Assembly (NCBI GenBank): GCA_019925095.2
Contig: CM034403.1
Span: forward strand, 2,733,690 to 2,797,689
Length of the DNA stretch: 64,000 nucleotides
Source of the DNA: Dendrolimus kikuchii
Lineage: Eukaryota; Arthropoda; Insecta; Lepidoptera; Lasiocampidae
Direction: 5' to 3'
Part shown: positions 43,823 to 55,886 of the stretch, piece by piece
How positions within the stretch are numbered: position 1 is the stretch's first letter
How the letters are laid out: each line of letters opens with the position of its first letter
Notes under the pieces: generated by a model
What the model was told of the DNA's origin: nothing
Databases searched by the model: none
What the model saw: only the letters and a program-made list of their open reading frames with translations
Position numbers and translations under genes: made by a program

Positions 43823-44032
43823 CTGCGTATGTGAGTAGAACATGGAGAAATTGGAGACTATGACAGGAACGGGTAAGGCGATGGTGAGAACGCCAGCGAG
43901 CGCGCATAACGCTCCCACGAACATGCCTAGGTAGGTCTTCGGCGCCATGTCGCCGTAGCCTACAGTCGTCATGGTGACAATGGCCCACCATAGACCCAGC
44001 GGGATCGACTTGAACTGGTTATCTGGGTTATC
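43823..44032 (-). CDS. Shaw: Shaw-type (Kv3) potassium channel, pore-S6 exon
   Basis: A 210-bp exon, 70 codons, phase 0 at both ends. Acceptor TTTTACAG lies just above 44032 and donor CAG|GTAAGT just below 43823. It begins [17 protein letters not shown], giving the pore helix, the K+ selectivity filter TTVGYGD (residues 22-28), then S6 with the PVPVIV gate hinge (54-59) and ends [10 protein letters not shown]. The run [17 protein letters not shown] fits Shaw/Kv3 and not Shaker, Shab or Shal. The protein is a plasma-membrane voltage-gated K+ channel subunit working as a tetramer. Voltage-sensor, T1 and C-terminal exons were not found here. The reading frame is intact and looks functional. Other Shaw paralogues cannot be excluded. 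Confidence 0.93.
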
Positions 44033-44102
44033 CTGTAAAAGAAGTACATATTAGTAAAGTTTCAAATATTTGCTTAAATAGGACTTTACTCCCGGATTTG
44101 CA

Positions 44103-44414
44103 TTTTTTTTATTGCAGGATATCAGCAGACAGGCAGACGGCCCACTTGATGGAAAGCGGTTACCATCGCCTATGGACATTTGTAACACCAAAGGTGCTAC
44201 AAATGCGCTGCTGCTATCTTAAGGGAGACTGGAACCTGGTCACTAATGCCGGAATACAACTCAAGCTTGTGATGGCGACATACTTTAGACCAGGGGTGGT
44301 AGCCATCCAGTCGGGCAAATGCCCTACCACCTGGCTGTGGGTTGTCAAGTCGCCCCTTACGACAGGCCGCCCGGCCGCAGGAAATTGTATTCTTTCTCCG
44401 TTCCTGCACGGATA
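44103..44414 (-). mobile_element. B element inside the Shaw intron
   Basis: Full-length B whose poly(A) end is ~70 bp upstream of the Shaw 3' splice site, in the same orientation as the gene. All blocks present, including the GCCGCCCGGCCGCAGG 5' region. Confidence 0.88.
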
Positions 44415-44457
44415 TAATTGCCTACTTAAATTTTGCCTTAATATTCTACAAAAACTG

Positions 44458-45628
44458 TTAAAAGGGCATAGCCGGCTTTCTAAGAGAAAGCTGTCCCCGC
44501 GGCGTTCTATAATTTCCTATGGGGATCGTTTTGTTATTAAATAAAAATAATTCATCTAAATTTTCAGGTTCTTTTATCTTAAGTATTTTTCGATTTAAAA
44601 AAAAAAAACTTTATTTTCCGCTTTTATTTCTTTTCAATTGTAAAATTACAAATTAATTTATAGCAATTGTTTACCAATACTTGGGAGTAAAACGCATGAA
44701 AAATATTTTCTTGTACTACCCGGATGAAAATCCGAGTTTTAAACAATAAAATATATTTGTTACCGAGTTTTAGAAAATATTCTAACACCAATTTTTTGAG
44801 TATATATTGTTACAAGTTGAGCCAAATACAATACCTGCATTTATTATCTGCCGCAGCTTGCATGTTGACAACGTTGAAACTGTTTTATGACTATCTTCTT
44901 TTATTTTCTTTGTGTTTAAAATTTGCAATTAGACAATAGCCTATTATTATTGTACTTGTTTATGGCCGTTCGCAGGCATAATTATGCAGGTGTGCAGAAT
45001 TATGTTTTTTGGAAATTGCGCCGACAGTGGCCAGATGTAATTCTTGGAAATCGTTGTTTACACCATTGTGACATATTATAAGCTGAGTATAAAGGAATGC
45101 CCGAACGGAGAGATCGGCAGTCGAGCGAAGATTACGATACGAGTAAGACGTACATTCGACAAGCGATATAGTGACGGACTTTGCGCGTGTTATTGAATCG
45201 TGCGGTTTGTACTAGTAGTGTCTAGTTATATTTGTACCTACGTTATACGTGTTTGTATAGTTCTAATAAATTCTATAGTAATTCCAACGGTGTTCTAATT
45301 CGAGTCCTGCGTAACTCGTATGTTAATGATAGAGGTTTGTAGATGTAAATTGTTTATTGCTAAGTTATGGTAATGAAAATGATGGTGCTTATGATTATGC
45401 TCTAAGATCAATGGCTGTTTTTCCGACTGACCGAGTACGGTGCTAAATGAGTACTGATGCGAATATGTTAAAATTCACGTGTCGGCGTAAACCGCTGACA
45501 CGGCAATGTACGGCTGTTGCTAGCCCGTACACAACTTTTTCTACTTAGGAATTTTTATAACGAGAAAAGGGGGCAAACGCCGCGGGGCAGATTTCTTTTA
45601 GAATCCCGGCTATACCCTTGCTTGTATA
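44458..45628. mobile_element. Possible inverted-ended DNA element containing a solo LTR
   Basis: The left end (about 44458-44510, 'GGGCATAGCCGGCTTTC ... CCCCGCGGCGTT') is the approximate reverse complement of the right end (about 45570-45628, 'AACGCCGCGGGGCAG ... CCCGGCTATACCC'). The S LTR at 44808-45323 lies between. Two independent inverted copies are the alternative. No transposase was seen. Confidence 0.5.
44808..45323 (+). mobile_element. S-family solo LTR, 3' end damaged
   Basis: TGTTACAAGTTGAG start after ATAT; the 3' end reads CTCGTATGTTAATG instead of CTCGTAACA. It has a GGCCGTTCGCAGG segment shared with the truncated copy at 4400-4586. Confidence 0.8.
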
Positions 45629-45712
45629 AAACATAGATGTATTTCCACGATTTAGAAACCAAAATATACCTAATAGCTTGCTGAAGACTAAATTTTATTA
45701 CGAAAGCTAGTG

Positions 45713-45947
45713 TTTTTTTTTATTGCAGGAGTTCAACAGACAGGCAGACGGCCCACTTGATGTAAAGCGGTTACCATCGCCTATGGACATTTGCAACACC
45801 AAAGGTGCTACAAATGCGCTGCTGCTCTCTTAAGCGAGACTGGAACCTGGTCACTAATGCCGGATCATAACTCAAGGTTGTTATGGTGACATTCTTTAGA
45901 CCAGGGGTGGTAGCCATCCAGTCGGGCAAATGCCCTACCGCCTGGCC
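45713..45947 (-). mobile_element. B element, 5' end missing
   Basis: Starts with a T run and stops in the 'CCTACCGCCTGGC' block. The retroposon is truncated at its own 5' side. From 45948 to 46340 nothing is recognised. Confidence 0.83.
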
Positions 45948-46352
45948 GATGTAGGTAGTAATGTAGGCATAATTGGGGACCAATGTAGAACGTGGGTCTG
46001 CGATGGCCTCCGACGGCCTCTGATGGCCTCATTATTTCTATTAGCGTGTGTTCCCACTGATTTCACACTTTAAACTGTTATATTAAATACTATACATCTG
46101 TCTTACTTGCGTCATAAAATTTTAATTTTAATATTAAAATTAATGAGAATTATAGGCGTCTTTCAAACAATCTTTAATTATACGAGTATATTCTTAGATA
46201 TAACGACAGATGATTAAAACTTTTTAACAAATTATGCGGAGTTTAATTGAAAGAAAAAAGAAATATTTAACAAGTTTTATTCCTTTAATATTTACCTTAT
46301 TATCTATTCTATTACAGCGATAGATAAAATATGTATTAAGAAAAATAATCAT

Positions 46353-46503
46353 ACATACATACATACATACATAACTTCACGCCAGTTCCCTCGCGGGGTA
46401 GGCACGAACAACAGAGTGCCATTTAGGCTTATTCTTACACACCTCACTTGCCTCTTTGACATTCATAACTCTTGTCATGCAAGCTCGTCTGTTCTTAAGG
46501 CTC
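46353..46503 (-). mobile_element. P-LINE 3' fragment
   Basis: (CATA)n tail; the 12-bp TSD AAAAATAATCAT lies at 46341-46352 and 46504-46515. Bases 46516-47119 hold no confident feature. Confidence 0.92.
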
Positions 46504-47119
46504 AAAAATAATCATTCTAGCGTTAAACCCCAGTTGCGTAGGAATCATCCGTTTCGGACCCCGGAGTCGGTTTTATTTGACCAAGGGATCTATGGAGATT
46601 TGTCGCAGTATGAATTTTTAGTATGTCGTTTTTGCTACGTTGACAATATTTTTTTCTTTGTTACAACTCCATTCATTCTTTGAAAAATAATTGTAATACA
46701 ACTTCTACATATATTTCTTTAAAAAAAAAAAATTTTTAGCTAGACGTGTCGCTTTCGAATTTCTTGCCGCTTCTTCTTTGAACAGCGATAACACATTGCG
46801 AAGCGGTGTACATAGAATACGAAGTAGATTTAAATTTTGACTTACATGTATGAGCTTCAAAAAGTGTTCTCCAGTGGAACTTACTTTGAATAAAAACTTT
46901 TGAATTTTAATCATTAACCTGTGGGCAAAGTAATTGGCAACTTTAGCTGTGACTATTTTTAGAACTACCGCTAATTAACTGGCTTTTACAATAGATTCCT
47001 CTAAGCACTACTGGAAGAATAAATCCATTAAACTTCATGGTGTATTTTGTATTTCTTCGCCTCCCTACTACAACATCACCAACACTTCAAGAGCTACTAC
47101 CAGCCTCCACCATTACTAA

Positions 47120-47230
47120 CAACTACTCATGCAAATGTATAAACTGCACTATCTCCGTAACGAGCAGCTTTTGTTTATGTCGCTCAAGTACAGGCCACGC
47201 TTCACTGCCATACAAAAGTATACCTGTCTA
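47120..47230 (-). mobile_element. LINE reverse-transcriptase fragment
   Basis: The minus strand reads LYGSEAWPVLERHKQKLLVTE, the segment that precedes the MRMLRWMCGV region found at 51768. It is therefore a piece of the same RTE-like family. Confidence 0.6.
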
Positions 47231-47350
47231 ATTGTTGTTTTATTTAACTAAAAACGAACTATTCTTGTCTATTTTGAAGCTTTACTGAATCCAAAGTAAA
47301 AAAAAATACAAAATCGTTTCAGAAACAATAAAAGTTATGCCTGAACATAC

Positions 47351-48098
<748 letters not shown>

Positions 48099-48101
48099 AT
48101 T

Positions 48102-49205
48102 GGGCCGAATGTGGTTTGAATCGAATACGAACTTCGGCCGAATATTGGCCGAACTTCGGTTTAATTTCGCCACGCTTTTTCGAAAGCGACACTTTGTTAC
48201 TTATTGATGTTGTGACTTGATATTGCCAAATCTTTGGCGTTTTTACACCATAACTTGCCTTCAGTGAATTTTAAGTACGAGTAGGTGGATAAATGAATAG
48301 ATTTTTAGACCTTTGATTGAAAAAAAAAACAATTTTATAATTCTAAATTATTAATGTTTAGTTCGTACAAATGTGATTTCAATCAACATTAAAGTTGTAA
48401 TTGCTGATATCTCTTAGAAGTTTTTATCTGATTTTATTCAAGGTACGCATTATAATTAAGCAATTACACTACTTACTTATGGTTGTTAGAGGAATATTAA
48501 GTTTATTTCATTTTTGTTTTAATTTGACGTCTATTTAATTAAGTAAAGAAAGACTCTTCAATTAAGAAGAACTAATATGTATCACATAGCAATTATAGGT
48601 TTACATGTTCCTAACTAAAATAAATGACCATGAGTATATATAGGCTTCATTATATTTTACGGTTATGATAGGATATGATTTCTTTTAATTTCACTCAAAA
48701 TAGTGCAAGTAGGTAATTTATTTTTTTCTTGCACCGAATGTTAGGCATTTAAACCGAATTTTGGCCGAATGCCGAGGTTCGACTCAAGCTGTCGAAATTC
48801 GGTCGAACCGAATGTAAAACGAATTTCGGCCCATCCCTAGTCTTTACTTAATTAAATAAACATCAAATTAAAACAAAAATTAAATAAACTTATTATTAAC
48901 CCTAACAACCATAGGTGAGTAGTGTAGCGTAACTTGAATAAAATATTAACAATTTAGAATTGTATAATGATGTTTTTTTAAATCAATGGTCTAAAAAATC
49001 TTTCCTTTTATCCACCTACTCGTACTTAAAATTTACCAGAGGTAAGGTTATGGTGCAAAAACGCCAAAGATTCGGCGTTATCAAGTCACGACATCAACAA
49101 GTAACAACGTGTCGTTTTCGAAAACGCGTGGCGAAAGTAAACCGAAGTTCGGCGAATTTCGGCCAAAGTTCATATTCGGTTCAAATCGCATTCGGCCCAT
49201 CCCTA
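48102..49205. mobile_element. Inverted pair of a hAT-like MITE
   Basis: Left copy 48102-48839 ends 'TTTCGGCCCATCCCTA'. The right copy, inverted, runs from 49205 down to about 48842. Outer arms match over ~190 bp ('GGGCCGAATG', 'CTTTGGCGTTTTT', 'TAAGTACGAGTAGGTGGATA') and similarity continues inward. TAGGGATGGGCCGAA-type ends recall hAT elements. No transposase. Confidence 0.7.
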
Positions 49206-50334
49206 ATATTTACACGACCAATTGAGAGCCTCCTACTTCATTTGAAGTCGGTCAATATTAATTATAGAAATAAATTAAGAATGAAAGTGAAACATCAAAC
49301 AGTTTTTTATATAAAAGATTAAACGAACTGTAACGAAACAAATTGAAAATATCCGAACAAGAATGTGTTTTATTTCAGTTCATTACTGAACCACTACAGT
49401 GTAACGTTTCAATGGAATCTGTTTGTCAGTTTAATAAGTGTTCTCCAATTTACCAATGAAATGAACAAGCTTTGCTTTAACTGAGAAATAATAGTACATT
49501 ATGGTACTAGTGTGTAACATTGGTGATTAACGCCGAGGCGCCATTGAGACTCGAGCTGTAGGCGAGGGTCTTAAGAGAGCCGAGGACGGTAGTCATCAAT
49601 ACACACGTGTATCATACGACGTTTTTCAACACACTTGTGAATAAAATAACAACAAAAACTCATTTTATTTAGTAGATAAAAAAAAGTTATATATGAATGA
49701 GAGTTTTATTTATTGAACACGTACGAGTTAAAATTATCTATTTAAATAAGAAGTTGCATGAAATGAGCAAGCAATAGGAACATTAATTTATTTGTTCTAT
49801 AGAACACGATCTTTTTTTTTGAATAAAAACTTTTTTAAGAACAAAGCAGCTCAACCAATAAAATTTAAAAAAAAATCTATAACTCACTAGTGAGTTATAA
49901 TGTTTTTTACTCACAGTTTGATAATGGGTGTCATTCTGTGCCTAATTGCGGTGACCATAGAGCCACTTTATGAGCAAGTGTGTTGAAAATGATTTTATTT
50001 CACTTAAAGTTGAATTTAATTCTTAATTCGTTACTATACTGTTTCCAAGCGTTTATTTCACTTTTCACATTTGCACGTCTATCAGTTGCATATCTTTTGA
50101 CAGTAAATCCCACATGCAACAAATAATAATAATAATTTATTTATTTCAGACACAAAGATCCATAATTACAAGAAATTTTATACAATGTTATTATTAGATT
50201 AAACCTTAAAAAATTAAAATTAATAAATATCCATCAGTCAGGCAGTCAGTCGGTCAGTTTTTTTTATTGAAGAAAGAAAGGAAAACTTGATTTGAAGAAA
50301 CAGCGACGTAGTTACATTCCTTTTACATTATTAT
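49206..50334. other. AT-rich region with a possible inverted-ended element
   Basis: 'TTTTTCAACACACTTGTGA' near 49622 and its approximate reverse complement near 49968 ('GCAAGTGTGTTGAAAATG') could be ends of a ~370-bp element. No coding sequence. Confidence 0.4.
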
Positions 50335-50450
50335 ACGCCGCATTTTCAGCAAACAAAGTTTGCACTCAGCATTTTGCTGTGCCGGAATTATATCCGACAC
50401 AATGCTGATTTTCAGTGCAAACCTTCCTTTTGTCGTAATACCAAAACGAC
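50335..50450 (-). repeat. E repeat, inverted copy
   Basis: Reverse complement of the 14050-14180 pattern ('CCGGAATTATATCCGACAC', 'GCTGATTTTCAGTGCAAAC'). Bases 50451-51281 include a hairpin-forming word pair near 50695-50753 (CGCATACCGCCGACGC with GCGTCGGACGGTACGCG); otherwise nothing. Confidence 0.65.
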
Positions 50451-51281
50451 CCAATTTTGTTAAATAATAATACTTTATGTTGTGGATGACGTAATTGTGA
50501 TGTTCTGTGAGTCATGTAACGCACAGGCTATTAAACCATCGACACTACGTAAATAAATCGAAAGTAATCGATTTGAAAATAAAAAAATGTTCTACTTTAA
50601 AGTAAATAATACCGCAATTATTATAATTAAGTGCCGGTTTATTTTTCCGAATTAAATACAATGAATTGTTGCAATTTTTGCTCTCCGCACCCCGCATACC
50701 GCCGACGCCCATAGCTCGCACAATTAGCAGCTAAGCGTCGGACGGTACGCGAAATATAGGAGCGGTCATGGAGGCAACAATTTTTTTATTCTTCATACAC
50801 AATTCTCATTGACGGCTTACCACTCTCTCTCTCGACTCTCTCGCACAAATTTTCATTTTCATTACGTACTTCTTTATGTATATTCTATGTTATAGTGTAA
50901 TAATAATCATACAGTCCAATTATATAGAGTTTCATTTCCAAAGAAGAAGCAACTGCCACCAGTAACAACAATAATACAATACAATCGTGTAATAAATACA
51001 ATGTATTACCCGATATAGTATTTTAGCTAATATAATATAGCTAACTATATATATAAGTTAAATTGATTAAAACTTATTTACAAATGAAGTCTATTTGTAT
51101 AAGAAATCGAGTCGGCAACGCATTAGAACATTACTAATTGATCCGTCATCGAGCTGTCAGAAGTAAAATAAATGCTTGGACAGATTTATAATGTATATAT
51201 TTCAACGAGATTTTGGAGCTTTGAATTTATTGTTTTTTGGCAGTTTTGAAAATAACGAAATAATTAATTTTGATTTATAAA

Positions 51282-51334
51282 TAATAATAATCGGTAGACA
51301 AACACACGCATTGTACGTCCCCAAGCTAGGCGAA
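51282..51334 (-). mobile_element. C-family SINE, 3' fragment
   Basis: 'AATCGGTAGACAAACACACG' and 'TGTACGTCCCCAAGCTAGG' match the tail end of C only. Confidence 0.6.
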
Positions 51335-51358
51335 TAACTCATGTTTTTATTTGATATA

Positions 51359-51672
51359 TTTTTTTTTATAGCAGGAGTTCAGCAGACAGGCAGACGGCCC
51401 ACTTGATGGAAAGCGGTTACCATCGCCTATGGACATTTGCAACATCAAAGTTGCTACAAATGCGCTGCTGCTCTCTTAAGGGAAACTGAAACCTGGTCAC
51501 TAATGCCGGAACACAACTCAAGGTTGTTATGGCGACATACTTTAGACCAGGGGTGGTAGCCATCCAGTCGGGCAAATGCCCTACCACCTGGCTGTGGGTT
51601 GTTTGGTCGCCTCTTACGACAGGCCGCCCGGCCGCAGGAAATTGTATTCTTTCTCCGTTCCTGCATGGATAA
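51359..51672 (-). mobile_element. B element, full length
   Basis: Complete copy. To its right 'ACGGATATAAAT' is repeated about three times, so the TSD is obscured. Confidence 0.87.
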
Positions 51673-51761
51673 ACGGATATAAATACGGATATAAATTATT
51701 TTGATACTGTTTATAGTGTTGTAGGGCCACTAAAGCGATAAACTACAAACGTCTCCACTCA

Positions 51762-52100
51762 GCTGAGATGAGAATGTTGAGATGGATGTGTGGTGTTACA
51801 AGAATGGATAAGGTGAGAAATGAGTACATAAGGGGATCTCTGAAAGTTGCACCTGTGACTGAAAAATTGAGAGGAAGAAGATTAAGTTGGTATGGGCATA
51901 TAATGAGGAGGGATGAAAGTCACGTGACAACAAGAATGTTATACTACAAGATGGATGTTATACTACCAAAAAGAGATGGATGGATTGTGTGAAGGATGAC
52001 ATGATGATATGCGACGTGACAGAAGAGGTATGTCAGAATAGAAGAGTGTGGAAGGAAAAGACATATTGTGCCGACCCCAAGTAATTGGGATATGGTGAAA
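51762..52100 (+). mobile_element. RTE-like LINE 3' fragment (W-M-C-G type)
   Basis: A ~75-codon frame carries MRMLRWMCGVTRMDKVRN, APVTEKLRGRRLSWYGHIMRR and HVTTRM. A frameshift then separates 'RDGWIV' from a further region ending 'GCCGACCCCAAGTAATTGGG'. C-terminal reverse-transcriptase remnant. Confidence 0.8.
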
Positions 52101-52404
52101 GAAAAGAGAGACTGTTGCAAAGTTAGTTCTTCAAATGGGGGGCTTCTTAGAACGGCTCAACTAGAAACGTTTAAAATACGCATGTGCGTTTTGTGTTTGT
52201 GATGTTTTCACATCTTAACTACGCAACAGATCGTCACTTTTCACAGACACGTTGTCAGGTGCGTAAAATAGTAAAACGGGTACCTTTCATCCAGGGAAAA
52301 TTTGTTTTCCCTAGGGATAGACGTATATACTAGACATATGTACTTTGTACTATGTATTGTGTATACCACCATCATCATTATAATCTCAATCCATTCCTGG
52401 GGTT

Positions 52405-52440
52405 GTCTGGAAGAGATCGCTTTTTAGCGATAAAACCGCC
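52405..52440 (+). mobile_element. LINE-type 3' tail hairpin, second copy
   Basis: 'GGAAGAGATCGCTTTTTAGC' then 'GATAAAACCGCC', as at 41325-41387, without recognisable LINE sequence before it. Confidence 0.45.
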
Positions 52441-52624
52441 CTTTTTGCATAATTAGACATAGTTAAAAAACAAGAATTAGACATATTTTAGAGGCTAAGA
52501 ACAGTGTACAAAATGTTGACTCTCAGAGGTATAATTAATTACCTGTAATATGAGTTAATCAGATGTTCCTCACGTCAATTGCCAGTTTAAAATGAATTTA
52601 CCACGCAACTTTTTTCTAATACTT

Positions 52625-53047
52625 ACATTTTTAAACTCGTGATATCTTTCGAATGGAATGTCCGAATTGAATAATTCAAAAAGTCATATAAGGGTATTGA
52701 AGCAGTCTTGAATATGAAGTAATTTATTTTGATAAGGATGAATACCAAGATACAAATAAAGAGCCTTTTCTAACGGCGGCGTTTTAATTAAATTTTTAAA
52801 ATAAAAGAACACTTATTGTGGCATAACTATAATAGTTAGACATATGCTGTCGCGACATTTTTTGTAAATAATGATGTGTTCTGCAAAGTCGTAGTACATT
52901 ATTTTATTCTATCGTCAATAGTTTTCGCAGCGCACGCGATATTAGATATTTTTTTACACCTTGGGTTACACTATTCCAGTTTTAGTATGGATCCCTAATT
53001 TAAAAAAATATATAATATAGCCTATGTCAAACGGGGATAGTGTAGCT
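52625..53047 (+). repeat. Long dispersed repeat, copy 1
   Basis: Collinear with 59816-60345: 'GTCCGAATTGAAT', 'GTAATTTATTTTGATAAG', 'TAGTTAGACATAT', 'ATAGTTTTCGCAG', 'TTTACACCTTGGGTTACA', 'GGATCCCTAATTT'. It leads into the G1-type 'ATATAGCCTAT', so it may be a longer form of G1. Confidence 0.7.
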
Positions 53048-54271
53048 TAGCTACCAATGATCCACTTGGAGGTAGAGGGGAGTTTAAAAGAAAATATTAA
53101 AAATGTACTTAATTGCGAATAAAATGTACTTGCTCGTTATTATAAGTGAATTATATGTTTTAATTTAATCCCATTTATAGTATGAGAACGGAATTAGTAG
53201 TTTAAAAACTATTTACTTAAGTATGTTACAATAGCAGGAAATTAAAAACCGACTTCAGAAACTAAAAAGTATAAAATAGCTTATTTCTAAAGCTATTATT
53301 ATTAATATATATTATCTAAAACATCTTAAAGTCGGTGCTTAGTAATTTTCAAAATATAGTGATTTTTATGTTTTACTTTGCACCGACTCGACTCGATGTA
53401 TGCCGCCATATATATTAATAGTAATAGAATTAAGTTATTTTATACATTTTAGTTTTTTTAGGTTTTGAAGTCGGTCCCTTTAGAGAGAAGTTTAGCGCAT
53501 TTGTAGCACCTTTGTGTCTAACAATGCATGGGTAGACATAAGTGATGGTAACGCGCTTTCTAAAAAATATAGATCCCAAGAAACGGGAACAAAAAAAATG
53601 TTCATACAATTAAAACTACTCTGCTAAATCATTTGACGTTAGCGGAGCCGTCTGGAAAACTATTCTGCATCCAACTAAACAAGAATCACGTAAATCGGAT
53701 CATAAATCTCAGCGTAATCGGTCTTCTTATGGAACCCATTTATACCCATAAAATCACATTAATCAAAACTTTTTGCACTTGTACTAGTAACGCATGTAGA
53801 CCCGGTAACGGCGCCGCGCGCGTGCTGGTGCGATAATCAATTACACTCGCGCGTCGCGCGGCTAGCGACTAAAAACATTGGTGCAAAGTAAAAACATCAA
53901 TATTGACAGTCGTTTGGCTTAAAACAGCGTCACTTGCACCAGGATACAAGTTTGTATCTTCGAAATTAATTGATATTTATTTTTTTTTGTTTCTGAATAT
54001 GAAAATATAAGTTATTTTAGGGCTGTTCATGCAAAAAAACTGTTTTCGTCATTTTGTCGCTTACATTAGTCTACGTAGGACCCGTCGATATTGTCTTCTT
54101 TGTTATTTTTTCTGTTTAAACATTTTTTATTAACTTAACGGCCTGGCCACGACCTCGGGAGCGACGGCGACAGGATTGTGGTTAGCACAGAGCATGACGA
54201 TGGCATACTTCCTCGCTACAAAGTCAGCTATCAGGCTGTAATCAATGTATTGTAAAAAAAGTTTTACATGT
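53048..54271. other. Unassigned, with B remnant and CpG-rich patch
   Basis: 53477-53570 is a degraded B 3' piece. 'TGTTTTACTTTGCACC' near 53370 has an inverted partner 'GGTGCAAAGTAAAAACA' near 53880. Between them, 53805-53870 is unusually CpG-rich (GGCGCCGCGCGCG). The minus strand at 54145-54245 has a short open segment (VARKYAIVMLCANHNPVAV) of unknown origin. No gene can be claimed. Confidence 0.4.
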
Positions 54272-54744
54272 TATTACGAGTTGCAGGATTCGAATTAAAA
54301 TGTCGTTGGAATTACTACAGAATTTATTAGAACTATACAAACACGTATAACACAGGTGGAAATATAACTGAACACAACCAGTCCAAACGTACAGCATGAT
54401 TCAATAACACGCGCAAAGTTCGTCACTAAATAGTTTACCGAATGTACACAAGTCTGGCCTTGATCGTGGTTCTCGCTCGACTGCCGATCTTTCCATTTGA
54501 GCCATTGCTTTATACTGCTCCGATATAATATGTCGGCCCGACCACGTGGACCAAATTTCTTAGAATTAGTCCGACACACACCTGGCTAATGACTGCCATA
54601 AAAGATCACAATACACAACGGGCTGTTTTCTAATCACATTTTTTAAACACAAAGTAAACAACAGAAGTCCAAATGCGGAAAGTAATGTGTGTTTTTATGG
54701 TATGCAGGTGTGAATTCACTTTTGTCGGCACCTCGGTCGTAACA
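54272..54744 (-). mobile_element. Solo LTR, S family
   Basis: Left end TATTACGAG (mutated TGTTACGAG), right end GGTCGTAACA. Flanks ATGT and ATAT differ by one base. All other S blocks are present. Confidence 0.85.
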
Positions 54745-54873
54745 ATATAATTTTTTAACTTTTATAATGGATGTCTATGGGCATGAATATATGGGCATAA
54801 TGGGCATGAAATGCAGCTGCTCCTCACTTTCAGTTCCTCTTCTCCCTTCAGTTCACTACCAGTTTTATTTATC

Positions 54874-54875
<2 letters not shown>

Positions 54876-54909
<34 letters not shown>
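54876..54909. repeat. Short (AT)n microsatellite
   Basis: About 17 AT repeats. Confidence 0.95.
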
Positions 54910-54912
<3 letters not shown>

Positions 54913-54944
54913 CTGAAGCGGCGAAACGTGTTTTATATTAAACT

Positions 54945-55378
54945 AGCTTCTGCCCGTGACTTCGGCTGCGTGGAATAGTAAAAAAAAATAAGTTAAAATA
55001 CCCCCCGATTTTGAAACATTCTTCATTGGTGCTCCGCTCCTATTGGTCTTAGCGTAATGATATACGTTCGACCTACGTGATGATACAATGAGAATACCTG
55101 GCAGCATAAGAATAATATATTCAAATATTTATTCTACTGTCTGACGTACAGACAGACATTAGCTTTCTAAATACTACCAAGTAAATATCTAAAATAAAAC
55201 TGTCTTGCCTTTACTCTGATATTTCATTATAATATCTTCCGACACAAAACTATATATCCTATAACCTTCCTGAACTGAAACACTGAAAGAATTTTTCAAA
55301 TCAGACCAGTACGTAGTTCCTGAGATTAGCGCGTTGAAGTAAACAAACAAACTCATCAGCTTTATATATTAGTATAAG
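54945..55378 (+). mobile_element. G1 element with an internal insertion
   Basis: G1 blocks at both ends ('CTGCCCGTGACTTCGGCTGC' and 'CCTGAGATTAGCGCG', 'ATATATTAGTATAAG') are separated by ~180 extra bases (about 55065-55255) of unknown origin. Confidence 0.65.
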
Positions 55379-55385
55379 ATATACA

Positions 55386-55572
55386 TTTATGGTGTATCTC
55401 GGGGGCGATATATTTTATATTACGATATTTATAAAGCGGAGCGAAGCTATTTGAATTTGATGAATTGACAATGAATGAGTGAAAGAAGGTACACACCATC
55501 AGATTTAAATTAAGAATATAAATATGTTAGAAGAAAAGTATGAATAGCCTGAAATAAGGTTTACAGTTTAAG
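55386..55572 (+). repeat. Dispersed repeat N, copy 2
   Basis: Aligns with 16728-16942; a B element begins immediately after it. Confidence 0.65.
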
Positions 55573-55574
55573 GT

Positions 55575-55886
55575 CTTATCCGTGCAGGAACGGAGAAAGA
55601 ATACAATTTCCTGCGGCCGGGCGGCCTGTCGTAAGAGGCGACCAAACAACCCTCAACCAGGTGGTAGAGCATTTGCCCGACTGGATGGCTACCACCCCTG
55701 GTCTAAAGTATGTCACCATAACAACCTTGAGTTGTGTTCCTGCATTAGTGAGCAGGTTCCAGTCTCCCTTAAGAGAGCAGCAGCGCATTTGTAGCACCTT
55801 TGGTGTGGCAAATGTCCATAGGCGATGGTAACCGCTTTCCATCAAGTGGACCGTCTGCCTGTCTGCTGAACTCCTGCAATAAAAAG
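55575..55886 (+). mobile_element. B element, full length
   Basis: TTATCCGTGCAGGAACGG to CTCCTGCAATAAAAA. All blocks present. Bases 55887-56254 hold nothing recognised; 56255-56300 is a scrap of B 3' end. Confidence 0.88.

Noticed and set aside
48960..49322. 120-codon plus-strand open frame
   Set aside because: Lies across the inverted MITE arm and its flank; no domain or codon pattern supports a gene.
51454..51666. A recurring ~70-codon frame ([19 protein letters not shown]...) in many B copies
   Set aside because: It follows B's orientation, is broken in other copies and varies with each copy's indels. It reflects B's low stop content rather than a conserved protein, though I cannot fully exclude a fossil LINE segment.
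54145..54245. Short minus-strand host exon
   Set aside because: About 30 codons after a possible AG acceptor but with no donor site and no family I recognise.
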